DNA of 64,000 nt from Pampus argenteus (taxonomy: Eukaryota; Chordata; Actinopteri; Scombriformes; Stromateidae). Made by a program: the position numbers and the translations under genes. This document shows, in pieces, positions 1-14,235 of the stretch (position 1 is its first letter; every line of letters begins with the position of its first letter). The notes under the pieces are model-generated. The model saw only the letters and a program-made list of their open reading frames with translations. It ran no database searches and had not been told where the DNA came from. Where the stretch lies: assembly GCA_036937835.1 (NCBI GenBank), contig CM072863.1:1816501-1880500 (forward strand). Reading direction: 5' to 3'.

Positions 1-2531
1 ATTGAGACCCAGATATGTAATGTAATATCTGCTCATGTAATAATAGTTTCCTTCTGCTGAGGTGAAGCTGAGGTGAAGGTGAAGAATCAGACTCGACCCT
101 CCGTCGTCGTGTTACAGGTGATATTTATTCACATTAGTAGGTGAGACTTTGGTCAAATTAAAAGCTGAAACACATTTTCAGCTCCTGGTTCTGATCACTT
201 CAATATGCTGACCTACACGTGAACGAGGAAACCTAAATGAACGTGATGCAGACGGATGAGGAGTCACTGATGGCTGTGGTTTGTACACTGTGTGTGTGTG
301 TGTGTGTGTGTAGATTTATGTGTTCTTCGTGGTATTCAGATTTCAGAAATCCAAACATATCTTCCCAAACATACGGCTGCTGATTTTCTATATTTTTCCT
401 TCCTGTCAACAAATCTCATGTTTGGAAACCAACAATGAACTGATCTACTAACAAATATTGTGTGTGCATATCAAAGCCTCATATATCTTCTTCCTCTGTT
501 GATGTATAAAAACTATTAAAACACGTCAGAGAGTTTCAGCTGGGCGACACGATCCTTCATCATGAAACGTTTGGTCACGTTAGTTTGTTTAGAAACGGCT
601 CCACAGATGAAACCAGCGACCCGTTTTCAGCCTCTGGAGAGTCGTTCTGTGTACGGAAGGACGCCACTGAGCATGTGCGAGAATGTGGTTGTGATTACAG
701 CATCACTCGCCTGTTGTAAAGATCAATAAAAACATGGATACAAGATAAAAGAAGAGATTTCAAATATTTTACTGACTCAGCCAACCATCACAACACCAGC
801 AGCTCATTTACTCAACAATAACTGTATACTATTTACAATAAAAGACATATTTTGTTTGTTTATTTACTGACTTGTTTTTGCAGTTGCATTTGTAGAATAT
901 TTTCCACAAGCTGTGATCAAAGTTAAAAAACAACAACAAAAAAACAACAAAACAACAATAAGTTAAAAGAACAATAAACAGACAAAACCATCAAAACAGT
1001 TTGTTTCTATTTGAAGACGGTTAATTAAAGTTATGACGCTATAAAAATAGTTTTTACAGACAGAAAACCAAGAAATGAAGAATTTCATGAAATCTGTTGT
1101 TTTTTTATAAATCAGATGACCTAAATATGAAAACATTCAAACGTTTAGCAGTTTTCTACATGTATCTGAGTTCAAAACTTTTAGATTTTATTGAATTATT
1201 TACTCCATAAAATCAAAGCAGTTAAAATGAAATGTGTAACTTGTTTATCAGTTTTTTACTATTAATACAACGTTATAAAAGGAGCTCCTTTATGTTCAGT
1301 TCAGCTCCGTATGTATTCAGATTTATTGCCTTATTATGGATTTAACAATATTTTTTGTGAAAATGTGACTTTTTTAAACAAACTGAGCAAACAGAGAGAA
1401 TAAGACGGGATTATGTTTCTATAATAAGTTTAATAAAAACTAAAAGTCAAAAAGACTTTACAGTAATTATCATTTACCTTTAATATGATGTATTTACACA
1501 GAGAGAGAAGTTAACACAACTGTGAATATAGAGTTCATGTAAACGTGCACACACACACACACACACACACACACTCAGTTTCAGCCTCTCTGTTTGTATT
1601 ATATCTGTTACTGTAAACAGAGAACACGCTTGATAATTACTCTGCATGTTTCAGCACACGGCGCTGCGTCCAAGTTCACCTCACAATGAAAAATAGTGAA
1701 AATATTGTGATTCCAAATATTGGTGTGTCTCGCAGCAACAGCTGTGGACGTATTTCCATCTTCTGTAACGACTTGCTTGTATTTCACTGTCACGTTGTGA
1801 AATCACTGATAAGCCTCAGGGTGAACTCATACTTGGGTCAGAGGATTATAAGAAAACGTGTTTTTTATGGAAGAATCACAGAAACGTTGCTGTTAATGAG
1901 GTCGGCTCTAATAAACAGAGACGCAGTTTCCAAGTCTGAACCGAATTTATCAAACTGTTCAAAATGAAATTTCTGATTCACGTTCTTAAATTTGTTAAAT
2001 TTCTTTGGAGTTAAAAATGCTTAAACTCAAGTTAAATGTTGTCTCTGTTGGCTGCGATACAGAGACAGACGAAGAACATTGAAAAGGTTTCAATCATCTT
2101 TATTGTCAACAACACATCAGACTTTAATACGAGACATCGCCGTCAGTTTCTCCTCACCGTAACCGCGAGGTTATTAATGTAACTGTGATGATGAAGGTTT
2201 AAACTTAGCAACATGACAATTTAAATCCATAAAATATGGACTGACAACGTATTTGAAGGACTTGTTGATCTAATTGTTTATTTTCTTTGAAGCACACACG
2301 TCATGTGATCATCATGTGACATCACGTGATCACTACAGAGTTCCTACACTCCTACACGTGTGAGTAGGAGTCACCTGATAAGTGTGTTTTATCGAGGTGC
2401 CTTTTAGACTCACGTCATCCGTCTGCAGCTCTGATGTTTTGAACAGCCTAAAATCACACCGTGTAAATGAGCCTTGAGTTGACTCTTCAGAGCCTTATTT
2501 CAGAGTTTCAGATCATATATTATTTTTCTAC
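1..2531. other. Part of angiopoietin intron 3
   Basis: AT-rich DNA with a GT repeat at about 287-311 and a CA repeat at 1547-1574. The small open frames at 1608-1967 match no family I know and lie inside the intron. I see no further angiopoietin exon here. Confidence 0.7.
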
Positions 2532-2653
2532 CTGTTCTTGTCTCGTAGCTGGCTGATCTCGGACGTCTGCAGCAGCAGCTCCTTCTCCAGCTTGTTGGTG
2601 GACAGCGAATGCTCCAGCAGCTGGATCTCTATCCGAGACGTGTGGTTCAGCAC
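2532..2653 (-). CDS. Angiopoietin coding exon 3 (coiled coil)
   Basis: 122 bp; reads VLNHTSRIEIQLLEHSLSTN and on to LRDKN with two bases carried into the next exon. Acceptor caccag, donor gtagaa. Too broken up to appear as a long open frame, but the family match is plain. The next exon is left of the window. Confidence 0.9.
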
Positions 2654-5600
2654 CTGGTGGAATAAAATCTCTTCAAAGTGACAAACTCAACAAATGATTG
2701 ACCGAGTCCATCCACACATCAAGCACCATAAAATATAGTCCTCACCTTCGCTTCGACCACGTTGAGCTTGCGTGTCTGCTCCGCCGTGTGCGTCAGGAGG
2801 TTCGTTCCGATCTCCAACATGGTGGCCGTCTGGTTGTGAACTACGTGTGACGGTATGTTAACGGCGTCTGGCTTTATGCTCCTCTGAATGAACGTCTCCA
2901 GCTGCGGAAGGAAAAGACACAAACAGAAGAAATGATATGATGTAATAAGATTTATGACTCCATTAGTAAAACAAATGTGTTGACTGAATTAGTATTTAGC
3001 ATTTCCAGAAATTCAGCGTTGAGCTCTGCAACCGCCCACCCAGTGCATCAAGTTCAGCGAATCGACCGTGTCAGGAGGTCTGGTATATAAAGACGCTCCA
3101 TCTCTGGGAATATCAGCCGATGCCAGCTCGCACTGCCATGCCGTGACCTTCAACCCCCGACAAATAAATAATCCATCCATCCAGACATCTATCCGTCCCT
3201 CCAACTCCACGTCCCCAGGATATCAGTGCCACTGAGAAGCACAGGCAGTTGATAAATATACCACTGGACCAACAAACAGATTGGTCCCAGTGGGACGACC
3301 AATTACCAGTGAGGCTGTTTGATGGGTCACTGGGAAGGAAGTTCAGGCCGCGATGTCAAGATCATATTTGAGTCCGTTTTCTTAAATGGATTTCATCACA
3401 AAACGTTGTTTGTGCTCTGAACAGTGACATTTAAAAACGTTTTTAAACCAGATTTCGGTTGAATATTGTGTAGATGTCTGCAGGCGTTTACTTCTTATCT
3501 AATGATCCTCATTTTTCACGTTGTAGATTATGAATATCTAGGACAGTCTGGTAGCTCGGACTGAAGATGAGACTGTATGAAGTATGTCTCATATTGCTAG
3601 CTCCTGCTTCTTTAACCCTGTAAAGACCAAACCATTAAATAACTGACAGAGCCTTTGGAGCCTTTAGCGGTCATATTCAACAAACAAATCCAACAAATTT
3701 GTAATTCAAAAATAAAAGTGCTACCATAATGCTATAAATAAAAAAAGTGGAAGTCTGGAAAACATTTCAGTTATTTTTATTACATGAGTGAATTACTGCC
3801 CCCTGTTAGATTATCTGAGCATTGCATGTATCTGATTGTATACATCAGGTTTTTCAGAGAAAGAAATATCACTCATGTGGAGGGCTAAAAAACTCATGTA
3901 TCCAATATGATAAAAAAAAAAATATATATATATAAATGCAAATGTGTCGCTCAGTGTAGCAAGAGCAGAGATGTAGAGCTGGAAGTCGGAGCTAACCAGC
4001 CATGAGCAGTCAGACTAAGGCTAACAGCAGCTCTGTGTGAGAGGCGCAAAATGAAACCTTCAAGTTTCAAGTTCTGGACCAGGATTGGCTTCATATTAAA
4101 TCCTGCTCATAGGTTCATCCCTGAAAATCAGATTTTTAATGAGCACAGAAGAAGACGAATAAAATAATGACAACATCCAGCTTCTTTTGTAACCGTATGT
4201 ATGTGTTTATGTATGTGTTTATGTATGTGTTTATGTATGCATGCTGTCTGTCTTCATGCTTTAACGTGTACTTTGAAACACTGACTTGCTTCAGTATGAT
4301 GTTGTGCTCCTGTCAAACATTTGCTGTGATGAAGGAGTTGACAGTAAGTGTACAGAATCCTAGATTGACACCAAAACGAGTCACTTTTATACCTGATTTC
4401 ATTGAAATGTGTTGACTCGTTCAGGAGGCAGTGAGGTGCAAAATGTTACAGAAAACTACTGAAAGCTGATTCATTTTTCATAATCCTCCAGTTTCACCAG
4501 CATCATGTTTCTGTGGTTTCAGCTGCTGGTGTTTTCCTCATTGACTGACCTTATCATCATGACCTTATCATTTATCATTCTTCATGCATGCTGACGGCAC
4601 TATTACTCATTTTCACTGAACTATTAAGTGTTATTATGTCCGTTTCAATTCAGATTCAGATTAAACTTGCATCGCTCTCTCCAATCAGAATAAGATTTTA
4701 CGACAGGCGAGATACGAATCACAGCGGCATCAGATTCGAGTGGCTTACTGGAGTGTAAGTGAGTAATTTGGGCTAACCTGGAACAAGGAGCGAAAAAATA
4801 AAACAAAAACAGATGTTGTGACGCAACGAGAATTTAATCAAATAATCAAACGGAGAGAAAATAGCTGGAACGAGCTGGTTGGTTTCTCCCTCCCGCTCTG
4901 CTTCCTGTGATTCGGCTCAGATAAACTCTGATGAAAGCCAAAAACTCCACCTGGCTGCTGCTCAGTCAAACCAGCAAACACCAAGTAGGTGAAGTATTGA
5001 CAGTATTGATAAATATAATTTATGTGTGTAAGAGAAAGCGACAGGGATTCATTGAAACAAGAAAATCAAAGTTCAGCAGGTTCTTTTTTTGGTCTTTTTT
5101 TGTTATTTTTTGTTGAGTCTCTGGAGACACAATGTGCTGACTTTTTAATTGACCCTTACTTCCTGCCATAGGATTACACATACACACACACATACATACA
5201 TACATACAATGCATGAAACCTCTTCACACAAACTAAAGGCACACAGAAACCAGCATGCATCCATACACAAACACCATTAGCTGTACGTACACACACTCAC
5301 AAGGTTATAAACTACACAATCCGAGCCTGACCAGCGAGCTCTGGGAGAACGCCGCCAACCCCACGTATGGACGGCTTGTTTCTGACATGCTAACTCAAAC
5401 CACATGTTGGCTTCGCTGTGATCTGGCCCTCTGGGTGACTTCACAGAGGGAGGGGAAGGGGGCACAGGGTGACCAAACAGCCCCGATAACAAGACTGACG
5501 CACGGGCAAGTAGCACCGATAGAGATCTGGGGTAACAAGTGCACTGTGGGTCTCTGGAGTGTGTCGGCGGCTCTGGTCATGAAGGAGCTAAAACCCAGAG

Positions 5601-8600
5601 CCAGAGCTGTTACCCTGCAGTGAGAAGTCAAGTTGTGGAGGTTGGTTTAGTGTTAAAGGGAACATAACGTACATTTGCTCATATAACTAAGTGACAGACC
5701 TCACATATGGGGACCCTACTCGCCTCCCTTTGGTTTACAGTAGGACCCTTCTCCATTGAACCGACTGTCAACAAGGTCTCCGACTGTTTCTCATCACACG
5801 AATGTGGGCGGCAGTTCAAAGATCAGCGACACATTCACGGGTCATTTTTGGGAGTGCACTACTTATTTTGTCATTCAGGTTTGAGGACGTTTGGATCAGT
5901 CTGCACCTTTAATCAAACCTACATGTATGATGTAAAGTGAACTCATGTCGGTACGAGTGTATCGATTCATCAGTGCAGGAAAAGGCGAAAAGGAAAGTTG
6001 ACTTTCATATTTCTTTAAAAGACGTATGACATATGTAAGTATATAATATGTGATTTTTAATATTCTATCTTACAAAAGAATACCTGAAATAAATAAATAA
6101 AGCTTAACTAACAAACTAACGACACCCACAACTAACCATCAAGTCGCTGAGTGACAGTGAACCAAATCCAACAAACTCCAGTATTTTATTACATTTCTTG
6201 ATTCCAGTCAAGCTATCAGATTGCACAAAGATATAATGAAAAAAAAAGACGAGATGGTCAATTTGAACTGAAAATAAAGGAAAAAAAATGTACATGCATA
6301 CTTGCAGAGCTTGTTATTGAGTTTTAGAGAGGCCAGATTTTTGGCTGAATCTCGGCGTTAGGAACCAGCAGAACGAGCCAACAGCCTCGGGCCTCGTTTC
6401 AGCTCCACTTGACACACTGTAGGGAAATATCTCTCTGCAAGGTGCCTGACCTGAACTCTCTTTATCTTCTCTTCAGTTCCCTCATCAACTCTAATTCACT
6501 CTAGTTTTATTTATTGTGTCCCTCATGTATTAAACATCTTTTTTAAACATTTTTAACAGTAGAATAATATCTGCTTAAAGGTGACATTTCTCTCTGCATG
6601 ATTAATACTTTAAGAACCTCCTTATTGATCTTATCCTGGTCCTTTATGCTGAAACAGGCCGTTTTCGCTCCTGTCTCTTTAAGACCCGCCTCCTGATGAG
6701 TCCGCTCTGTTCTGATTGGTCGGTTACTTGTCTGGCTGTCAGTTAATTAATGTTAAAATCATGATACATTTCTTACGGCGTTGTTCTTGGGTCACGTGAT
6801 CAAACCGCGTACTGTATTTGGTTGTTTCCTTTGGAGGACTTGTTGATTATTTGATATTAGAGCTTTTTGGAAAAAACAGATTTATGGATTAAATGCATCT
6901 GAGAATCAGACAAGAAGCAGCAACAAAACATCTGGACAGACATGGAAAACATGTACATGAATCATAAAAGGGTAAAGCTGACGAATTCATGTTCATGTTA
7001 ACACTACTTTCAGTCGACTATATTTCCTGTTGCTGTCAGAAGGATCGAGTCCACGATTAATGCCAACCATGTAAATCTGTCTGTACACGTTCGCTCTGTA
7101 GCTGAAGTAACACGTTTGATGTTTGATTCACTTTTAAACCATCTACAGTCGACCTCACGTCTTCACACTAAAGCTTGTGAGGTTTTTTTGGTGGTCAAGT
7201 TTTTCCTCACTCGAATCGAGGGTCTAATGACAGAAGGTGTCACTCCCTGTATAGATTGTAAAGCCCTCTGAGACTAATGCATTTTGTGATTTTGGGCTAT
7301 ATAAATAAAATTTTATTTGAAACTGTGTCTCTCTCTGCTTCTGGGCTTCAGGTGCAGCACCTGCCGAGCCTCTCATTAAATTAAGAATATATAACTGCTG
7401 TCAAGTGAAAATGTTTTTCAGGTCATATGTGAGTCATGTGTGTGTGTATGTGTACAGATTCAATCTACACTTCAACACAGTCCATTCGTTTGAATAATAC
7501 TGTTAATATTTTATTCCTGCAACAAAAACAAATCTGTGACTGAGATAAAGCTGCAAAAATGTTTTGATGAAATGATTTGTCGATTGATAGAAAATGAACT
7601 GGCAACTATTTCGATAATCAAATAATCTTTAATTTTTCTGGTTCTGAAATGTGTCTTTGTCATATATGAGTTAATTAAACGTCTTTGCTGGTCGGTCATC
7701 ACACTGACCTGTGAGAAATATCTGAACATTTCAAAGACTAAAATATTTATCAATCATGAAAATAATCAGTAGATTAATTGTTTACATCTGATAAAGTATC
7801 GACAGATAAAGTGTCTCTGTGAGGTCGACTTTAGGTCACTTTGAGCTAAATGCTAACATCAGCATGCTAACATGTCAGCAGGTATAATGTTCACCGTGTC
7901 CACCGTGTCCACCGCCATCATCGTTATCATGCTAACATCTGATTGGCTGACGGGAATGTGTTTGGTTGTGCAGGTTTGTCAGTTTTACAGTTGTGACCTG
8001 ATGGTGGCGCTATAGAGGAGAAGTCAGAAAATCACCTAATGTCAAGATCTATCGATAAAATGAATACAATAAAGTGTTCATTGTTGCCATAGCGACTTGA
8101 TTCGGGTCAAATAATCGAGCTGATATTTTATGATCTGAACCTGGTGTGAGTCAGTAGTGAATACCTGGCGATCCGTCCAACAGGTGTTGACATATTTTAT
8201 TTTTATTATCTATAATCTAATATCTAGAAACTCTCTTCATACCACATTAATGTTATTTCCTTTTAATCTTCATATCTCACATAAAACCTCCCCGACTCCG
8301 TGTCTGTCATACAGGGTTGACCGTATGTGAGTGTTCCCGTGTTTTTTCACCTGTCCGACTTTTCGTGGACGTCCCTTTCTTAGCTTACATCGTAAAAACC
8401 GGCCAGCTGTTTTCATTCCTCACGCCTCATATCCTCCATCTTTAGCACATCTCCTGACAGGTGTTTTCTAAAACACCAAACCACTACGGAGACGCTTAAC
8501 ACACGTTCCTCTGGGGAGATATTTAAGAACACTGCTTCAGCTATAGAGCTGCCTGTGCTGAGTTTTATACCTTTTATTGGATTGTGTAATTTAAAGAAGT

Positions 8601-10057
8601 GGAAGGAGACACAAGTATAGGAGCAGTCGGGAGGGTCTTAAATCCAACGTTTACTTCACAGGTGCTTTTTTTCGGACCGTGCAGGGAGTGTTTGTGTTGG
8701 CCGCCTGCGATCACCGTCACGTCATGTGACTGGTATCAATATGGGTGTAATGATAAATATTATGAAACTTTTTGAACATGTAACTCAATTTATTCAAACT
8801 CAAATTAAAATGAGTTTAACTCTTAATCTAAATTAAATCACAATAAATTCATGGTTATTTCCAGATTATTTCAAACGAGAAACAGATGCAGTTTTAACTT
8901 TCACTTCCACAATTGTGGTTGAAACGCTCTTTATGGGAAAAAGCTAATTGTGAAAGAGGCAGAGTGGGAAAGCAGCGGCGAGGGCTCAAGTTAGTCCTGT
9001 TATTTTGAATCTTGTTCCCACAGGACTCTGCATCAGATGTGGGCCAAATACAAACACAACTCATTTACCAAGCTGCAGAAAGTAAAGTCCTCTCGCTGTC
9101 ATGTTCTCAACAATCTGCAGGCACAAGTAGATGATTGACTCATTTGTGGTCACGACAGATAAGACTTCACAAACATGCACATTTTCTACTCAGATATGTT
9201 GACTAAAGCACAAACAAACCCTTTAAAACAGGAGCCAACTTCTGTCTGTGTTCAATTCATTTGGTATCCAAATCAACGTTTGTCATACGGGTCTTTTTCC
9301 ACCACAGGAACTCAGGAGCTACATTACATTACATGCAGTTTCAGGACCTTTAAAAAGAAACAGTTCACCTGGTTTCGTAGCACCTGGAAGGAGCTAAAAG
9401 GACTAGAAAAAGGAAACAGGTAAGTGTCTCTATTTAACATTTTATTAGGATTTCTGAATTTGACGCTCCATTACGTTGGTTGTTCTGGAGCTGTTGTCAT
9501 TTTGTGTTGATTCCTGTTAAACCTCCTTAACAAGCGGTAATGATGGCAGGTCAACATCATTATGGATTTAAATAATTCACATACAGAAACTTGTAAACGT
9601 CTTTATATTTAGGACGTTTCAGCCGAAGCAGATTTTCATTTTTATACATCATGGTTCACATAAAACTACTGTTACTATAAATGAAGTCAGTTCCCAGCAG
9701 GGACACCAGCTCTATATATGAAATATTAATACGCTATAATACTGTATATATTTAATATATATATCACAGCTTTATGTGTCTGTCTGAGGTCTCTGTTGTG
9801 TCACTAACCTAAATATTACAGTCTAATGACCCTGTTAACGTCTGTGTGTTACACAGTCAGTATGTCGAGGAGTCGCAGTGTGTGTGTGTGTGTGAATGAG
9901 TGAGTGTGTGTCAGTAAATCCATCTGCTGTGTGTGTGTGTGTGTGTGTGTGTGTCAGTTGGGCTGCAGGGTTACCACTACACACCCCCGCAAATGAGCCA
10001 CGACAAATATCTCAATCATCTCACCACAATCAGAACCAGATGGGCCAAGTCAACATG

Positions 10058-10103
<46 letters not shown>

Positions 10104-10807
10104 ATATAAACCTCCAAGTCAAGAGTGTATACGTGAAGAAGTGTGTGTTGTACATCAGGTTTTCTTATCTGCTGTCTGCATTATTGTGTCTTATTTCCAC
10201 ATCCAGTAGTAACAGAGCAACATTATAAGCATGTAATGTACAGTTGGTTTTACTATGAGAGTGAACCAGCTGAACAACGAGCTGAAACTCACTATAAAAC
10301 TCTGCAGAGTCTCTGATAATTCAAGTATCACTATGAGAAACTATTAACTGAACTACAGCTGCAGACTACATCGATTCTTCATGGTGTGAAAGAAACAATG
10401 TTTGATTTAATGGCATCTTGAACTCCATCAGTTTACAACCACTCATCCATCCATCATCCATCCACCCTGACCTCCACATCGATTTAAGAGAAATGGGTTC
10501 AAAGGGCACAAAACATTACAGAAATTAATCATGACATGTAGGAACCGATCTAAAAGGCTCCACCAATCAAATCCAAGACTTGGTCAAAAAAAGGTTGATT
10601 TAACCAGATCATAATCAGTCTCTATACCAAACATCTGAACATCTAAATCTACTTTTCATTCATAAACACCTCATCAGTCATTGATAAATGTTCATAAATG
10701 TTCATTAGTTAATATAAAATAAAAAGTATTTTTCTGTATTCAACAGACACCAGATAATGTTGTACAAAAAGGATGAAAAATACTCATGAATGTGTTTCTT
10801 CTTCTTC

Positions 10808-10868
<61 letters not shown>

Positions 10869-12145
10869 GTCTGATTGATGCATCGGAGGCCGAAGACGCA
10901 GCGGCGAGAGAAAAGTCTGGTTGGAAAAGACGTTTTTAAAGAATCACTGCAACAGTTCAGGGCCGTAACCTGAAAAACCCAGCAGAGGAATGCAAACAAG
11001 AAGTCGTTTGATTGGATAACAAATGAAACACTGTGGTGAATTATATGTGAGAACAGACTGTGATGGCTGCAGGAAAGGTGTAGGATAAATAAACTCAGTT
11101 CAGTATGTTCACTGTCTGAACTACAGACACATCTGAGTCCCTGCTGACAGACCGGTCTGTAACAGTACCTGTATGTCCTAATCTATTTACTATGACAATA
11201 AATAAAGCCGGTGTTTAATGAAGTATTAATGGCCGGTGTTGTCATAGCGCTCCTCTGTCAGCGTGTTTGAACAGGTGGCGCTGGATGGACACCACTCGAT
11301 GATGGAGCCATTTCGCTGGATGATAGACGGTGTGTTTGAAATGAGTTTGGTCAAACGAAAAAAAAAAAAGGAAGGAGTGACTGCGGCCGTCGAGGTTTCA
11401 AGAAAAGACAGACGGCATGTGGTCGGTGGTTCAGCGTTGAGGTGGTGACGGTGCTGTTTCACCTGTTTCATCATCTACTACTGAGGTTTAAAACCTGCTG
11501 CAAGACGCCACATTATCATTTCTGCAGGCTCTACTTACTCTGTATAACCAACAGGGGCCAGACTACATCCTGGGATCCATCGGATGTTATTCTCACTGTG
11601 ACTCATCTGTCCTGCTTCTCCTGTTTCTATTTCGAAAAGCCAAATATTCCCCGAGCAGTGATTACAAATGTAAAAAAAAGAAAAACAATTTCATTTTTCT
11701 GATCAGTATCAGTATCTGTAGTATTTAGATTTGACTGCCGGCGTCCCCGAAGACATGAAGAAGGGAAGATGAGAGGAGGAAGAGAGAGAGGAGGAAAAAG
11801 AGAGGAGGAAGAAAGAGAGGAGGAAAAAGAGAGGAGGAAGAAAGAGGGGAGGAAGAAAGAGAGGAGGAAGGAAGAGAGGAGGAAGAGAGGAGGAAGACAG
11901 AGAGGAGGAAGGAAGAGAGGAGAAAAAAAGAGAGGAGGAAGAAAGAGAGGAGGAAGAAAAAGAGAAAAAAGAGAGGAGGAAGAAAGAAAGAGGAAGAAAG
12001 AGAGAAAAAAGAGAGGAGGTAGAAAGAGAGGAGGAAGGAAGAGAGGAGGAAAAAAGAGGAGGAAGAAAGAGCAAAGTTCGCAAGTTTGAACCCCTCAATG
12101 ACTGGTTGGCCTCACGCCAAGATGTGTGTGTTTGTACAGTGAGAG

Positions 12146-12180
<35 letters not shown>

Positions 12181-12204
12181 AGTGTGTGTACAGTGAGAGA
12201 GAAA

Positions 12205-12271
<67 letters not shown>

Positions 12272-13385
12272 AGGAGACTGAGGTTTTCCAAGAAGCTCTG
12301 CGTGGTCGTAATCAGTTTGGCCCTCAGCCACAAGTCACTGGGAATCTCTCCTCCTCCTCCTCCTCCTCCCATCCCTTCCTCCTTCTCACCTCTTCTCCTC
12401 CTCCTCCTCCTCCTCCCATCCCTTCCTCCTCCTCACCTCTTCTCCTCCTCCTTCTCCTCCTCCGCTCCTCCCATCCCTTCCTCCTCCTCACCTCTTCTCC
12501 TCCTCCTTCTCCTCCCATCCCTTCCTCCTCCTCACCTCTACTCCTCCTCTTCCTCCCCCTCCCATCCCTTCCTCCTCCTCCTCCTCCTCCCATCCCTTCC
12601 TCCTCCTCCTCCTCCTCCTCCTCCACTCTCTCCTCCTCATTTTCATCTGTTATTCATCTAAAATCTCTTCCTTCCCTCCTTCACACATCTGTCCTCGTTC
12701 CCTCCATCATCTTCCTCACTCAGCTTCTGTTTGAGTCGTCATCAGATACTTTTATTTTGGCAGATTTCTTTTCTAAGTAACGATGAGTGTATCTGTTGAT
12801 CTGGATAAGGAGCCGCTGCATGCAGCTGCCCTTATAGGGATGAATGAAGATGATCAAAGTTCCCAAACCTGAGATGAACGTATGAAAAATGCTCCCTGAA
12901 AGTCAAAACCCAGGGCGTCAGCTGCTCTTATAGGGATAAATGAAGATGATCAAAGTTCCCAAACCTGAGATGAACGTATGAAAAATGCTCCCTGAAAGTC
13001 AAAACCCAGGGCGTCAGCTGCCCTTCGTTTTAACTTCCTCCTTGTGATGACTTAGTTTTATTATCTTCTGCTCCAATACAGTCATTTATATGTATATACA
13101 TATTACTACATAAGAAATATACACATAGCTATAACCATACACTCTTTTGCTCTAAAAATACAATCCAATGTGTATTTAAACATAAACATATTAATACATT
13201 TTGTCCAATAATACTTTGAGATTCTTTACATTGTCCTCATTTGTCTTTTCTCTCTTTCGTGTCTTCTTTCTTTTTGCCCTTTTGTCGGTCTGTCCTCCCA
13301 CCTCCAAGGTAACTCACAGCTGTACGCTGATGGATAACTTAAACTGGGATTTGAAAACAAAATGAGCAGCCACTGACTCTCTTAG

Positions 13386-13425
<40 letters not shown>

Positions 13426-14197
13426 AGGAGGAGGGTTTTATCTCGTCCAGCTGATAACAGCCTGTCTGCTCTGCTGACGAATTCTGTGGCCTTTTGAACA
13501 GAAGATAAATCTCACTTACAGTCTCTCGCTGTTTCCTCCTCTTGACTATTTGTCATCTAATGTTTCTCAATGGTTGGCTCAGGGCCCCAAACTTGGCTCC
13601 TAGAAAACACTGAACACCAGTTGATGTGTTTGGACTGTGCAGCTCCAAAAGATCTGTTAGAAACATGCTGCGGCGTCTACTCTGAAGCAATAATAATAAT
13701 AATAATAATAAATAAAAAAACATAATTCAAAAGTTAAAACATCAACTGTCACGCCTGCACAAATAAACAAATCAACCAACAAGTAAACATATGGTCATAT
13801 TTCAGGAATAAAGATCAGAGACCTGAACCACAGCATACTACGCTCCTATTGGTCGCTCTGCAGCACAGAGACCTTTAATTTGAAGGACTCACTAAAACAA
13901 TAATATGATTTTATATATATTTATATACTATTATTGCGTTGGGGCTTGTGTGGTATTTCAGAGAAATGTTTATTTTAATTTTTTATGACATTTGAGACTA
14001 CATCTTGACGATGGCTGTACATATAATCTTGTGAGGTCCAAGTTGTGAAGGGTAATATCTTAAATCCACAGAGCTCCATGTTAAATATTTGTTTAATGTA
14101 AACTGTTATGTGTAACCTACAGCGATAAAACCCACCCATCAAACTCTATGAGGAATGATGAGGAAAAACAGACCTACACACAGTTTGGGAGCTGATG

Positions 14198-14235
<38 letters not shown>

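Noticed and set aside
11709..12098. Ser/Leu-rich and Arg/Glu-rich frames on the two strands
   Set aside because: Both translate the polypurine/polypyrimidine minisatellite.
12106..12780. 224-codon open frame rich in Val-Cys then Pro-Ser
   Set aside because: Product of (GT)n followed by (TCC)n; no start context, no domain.
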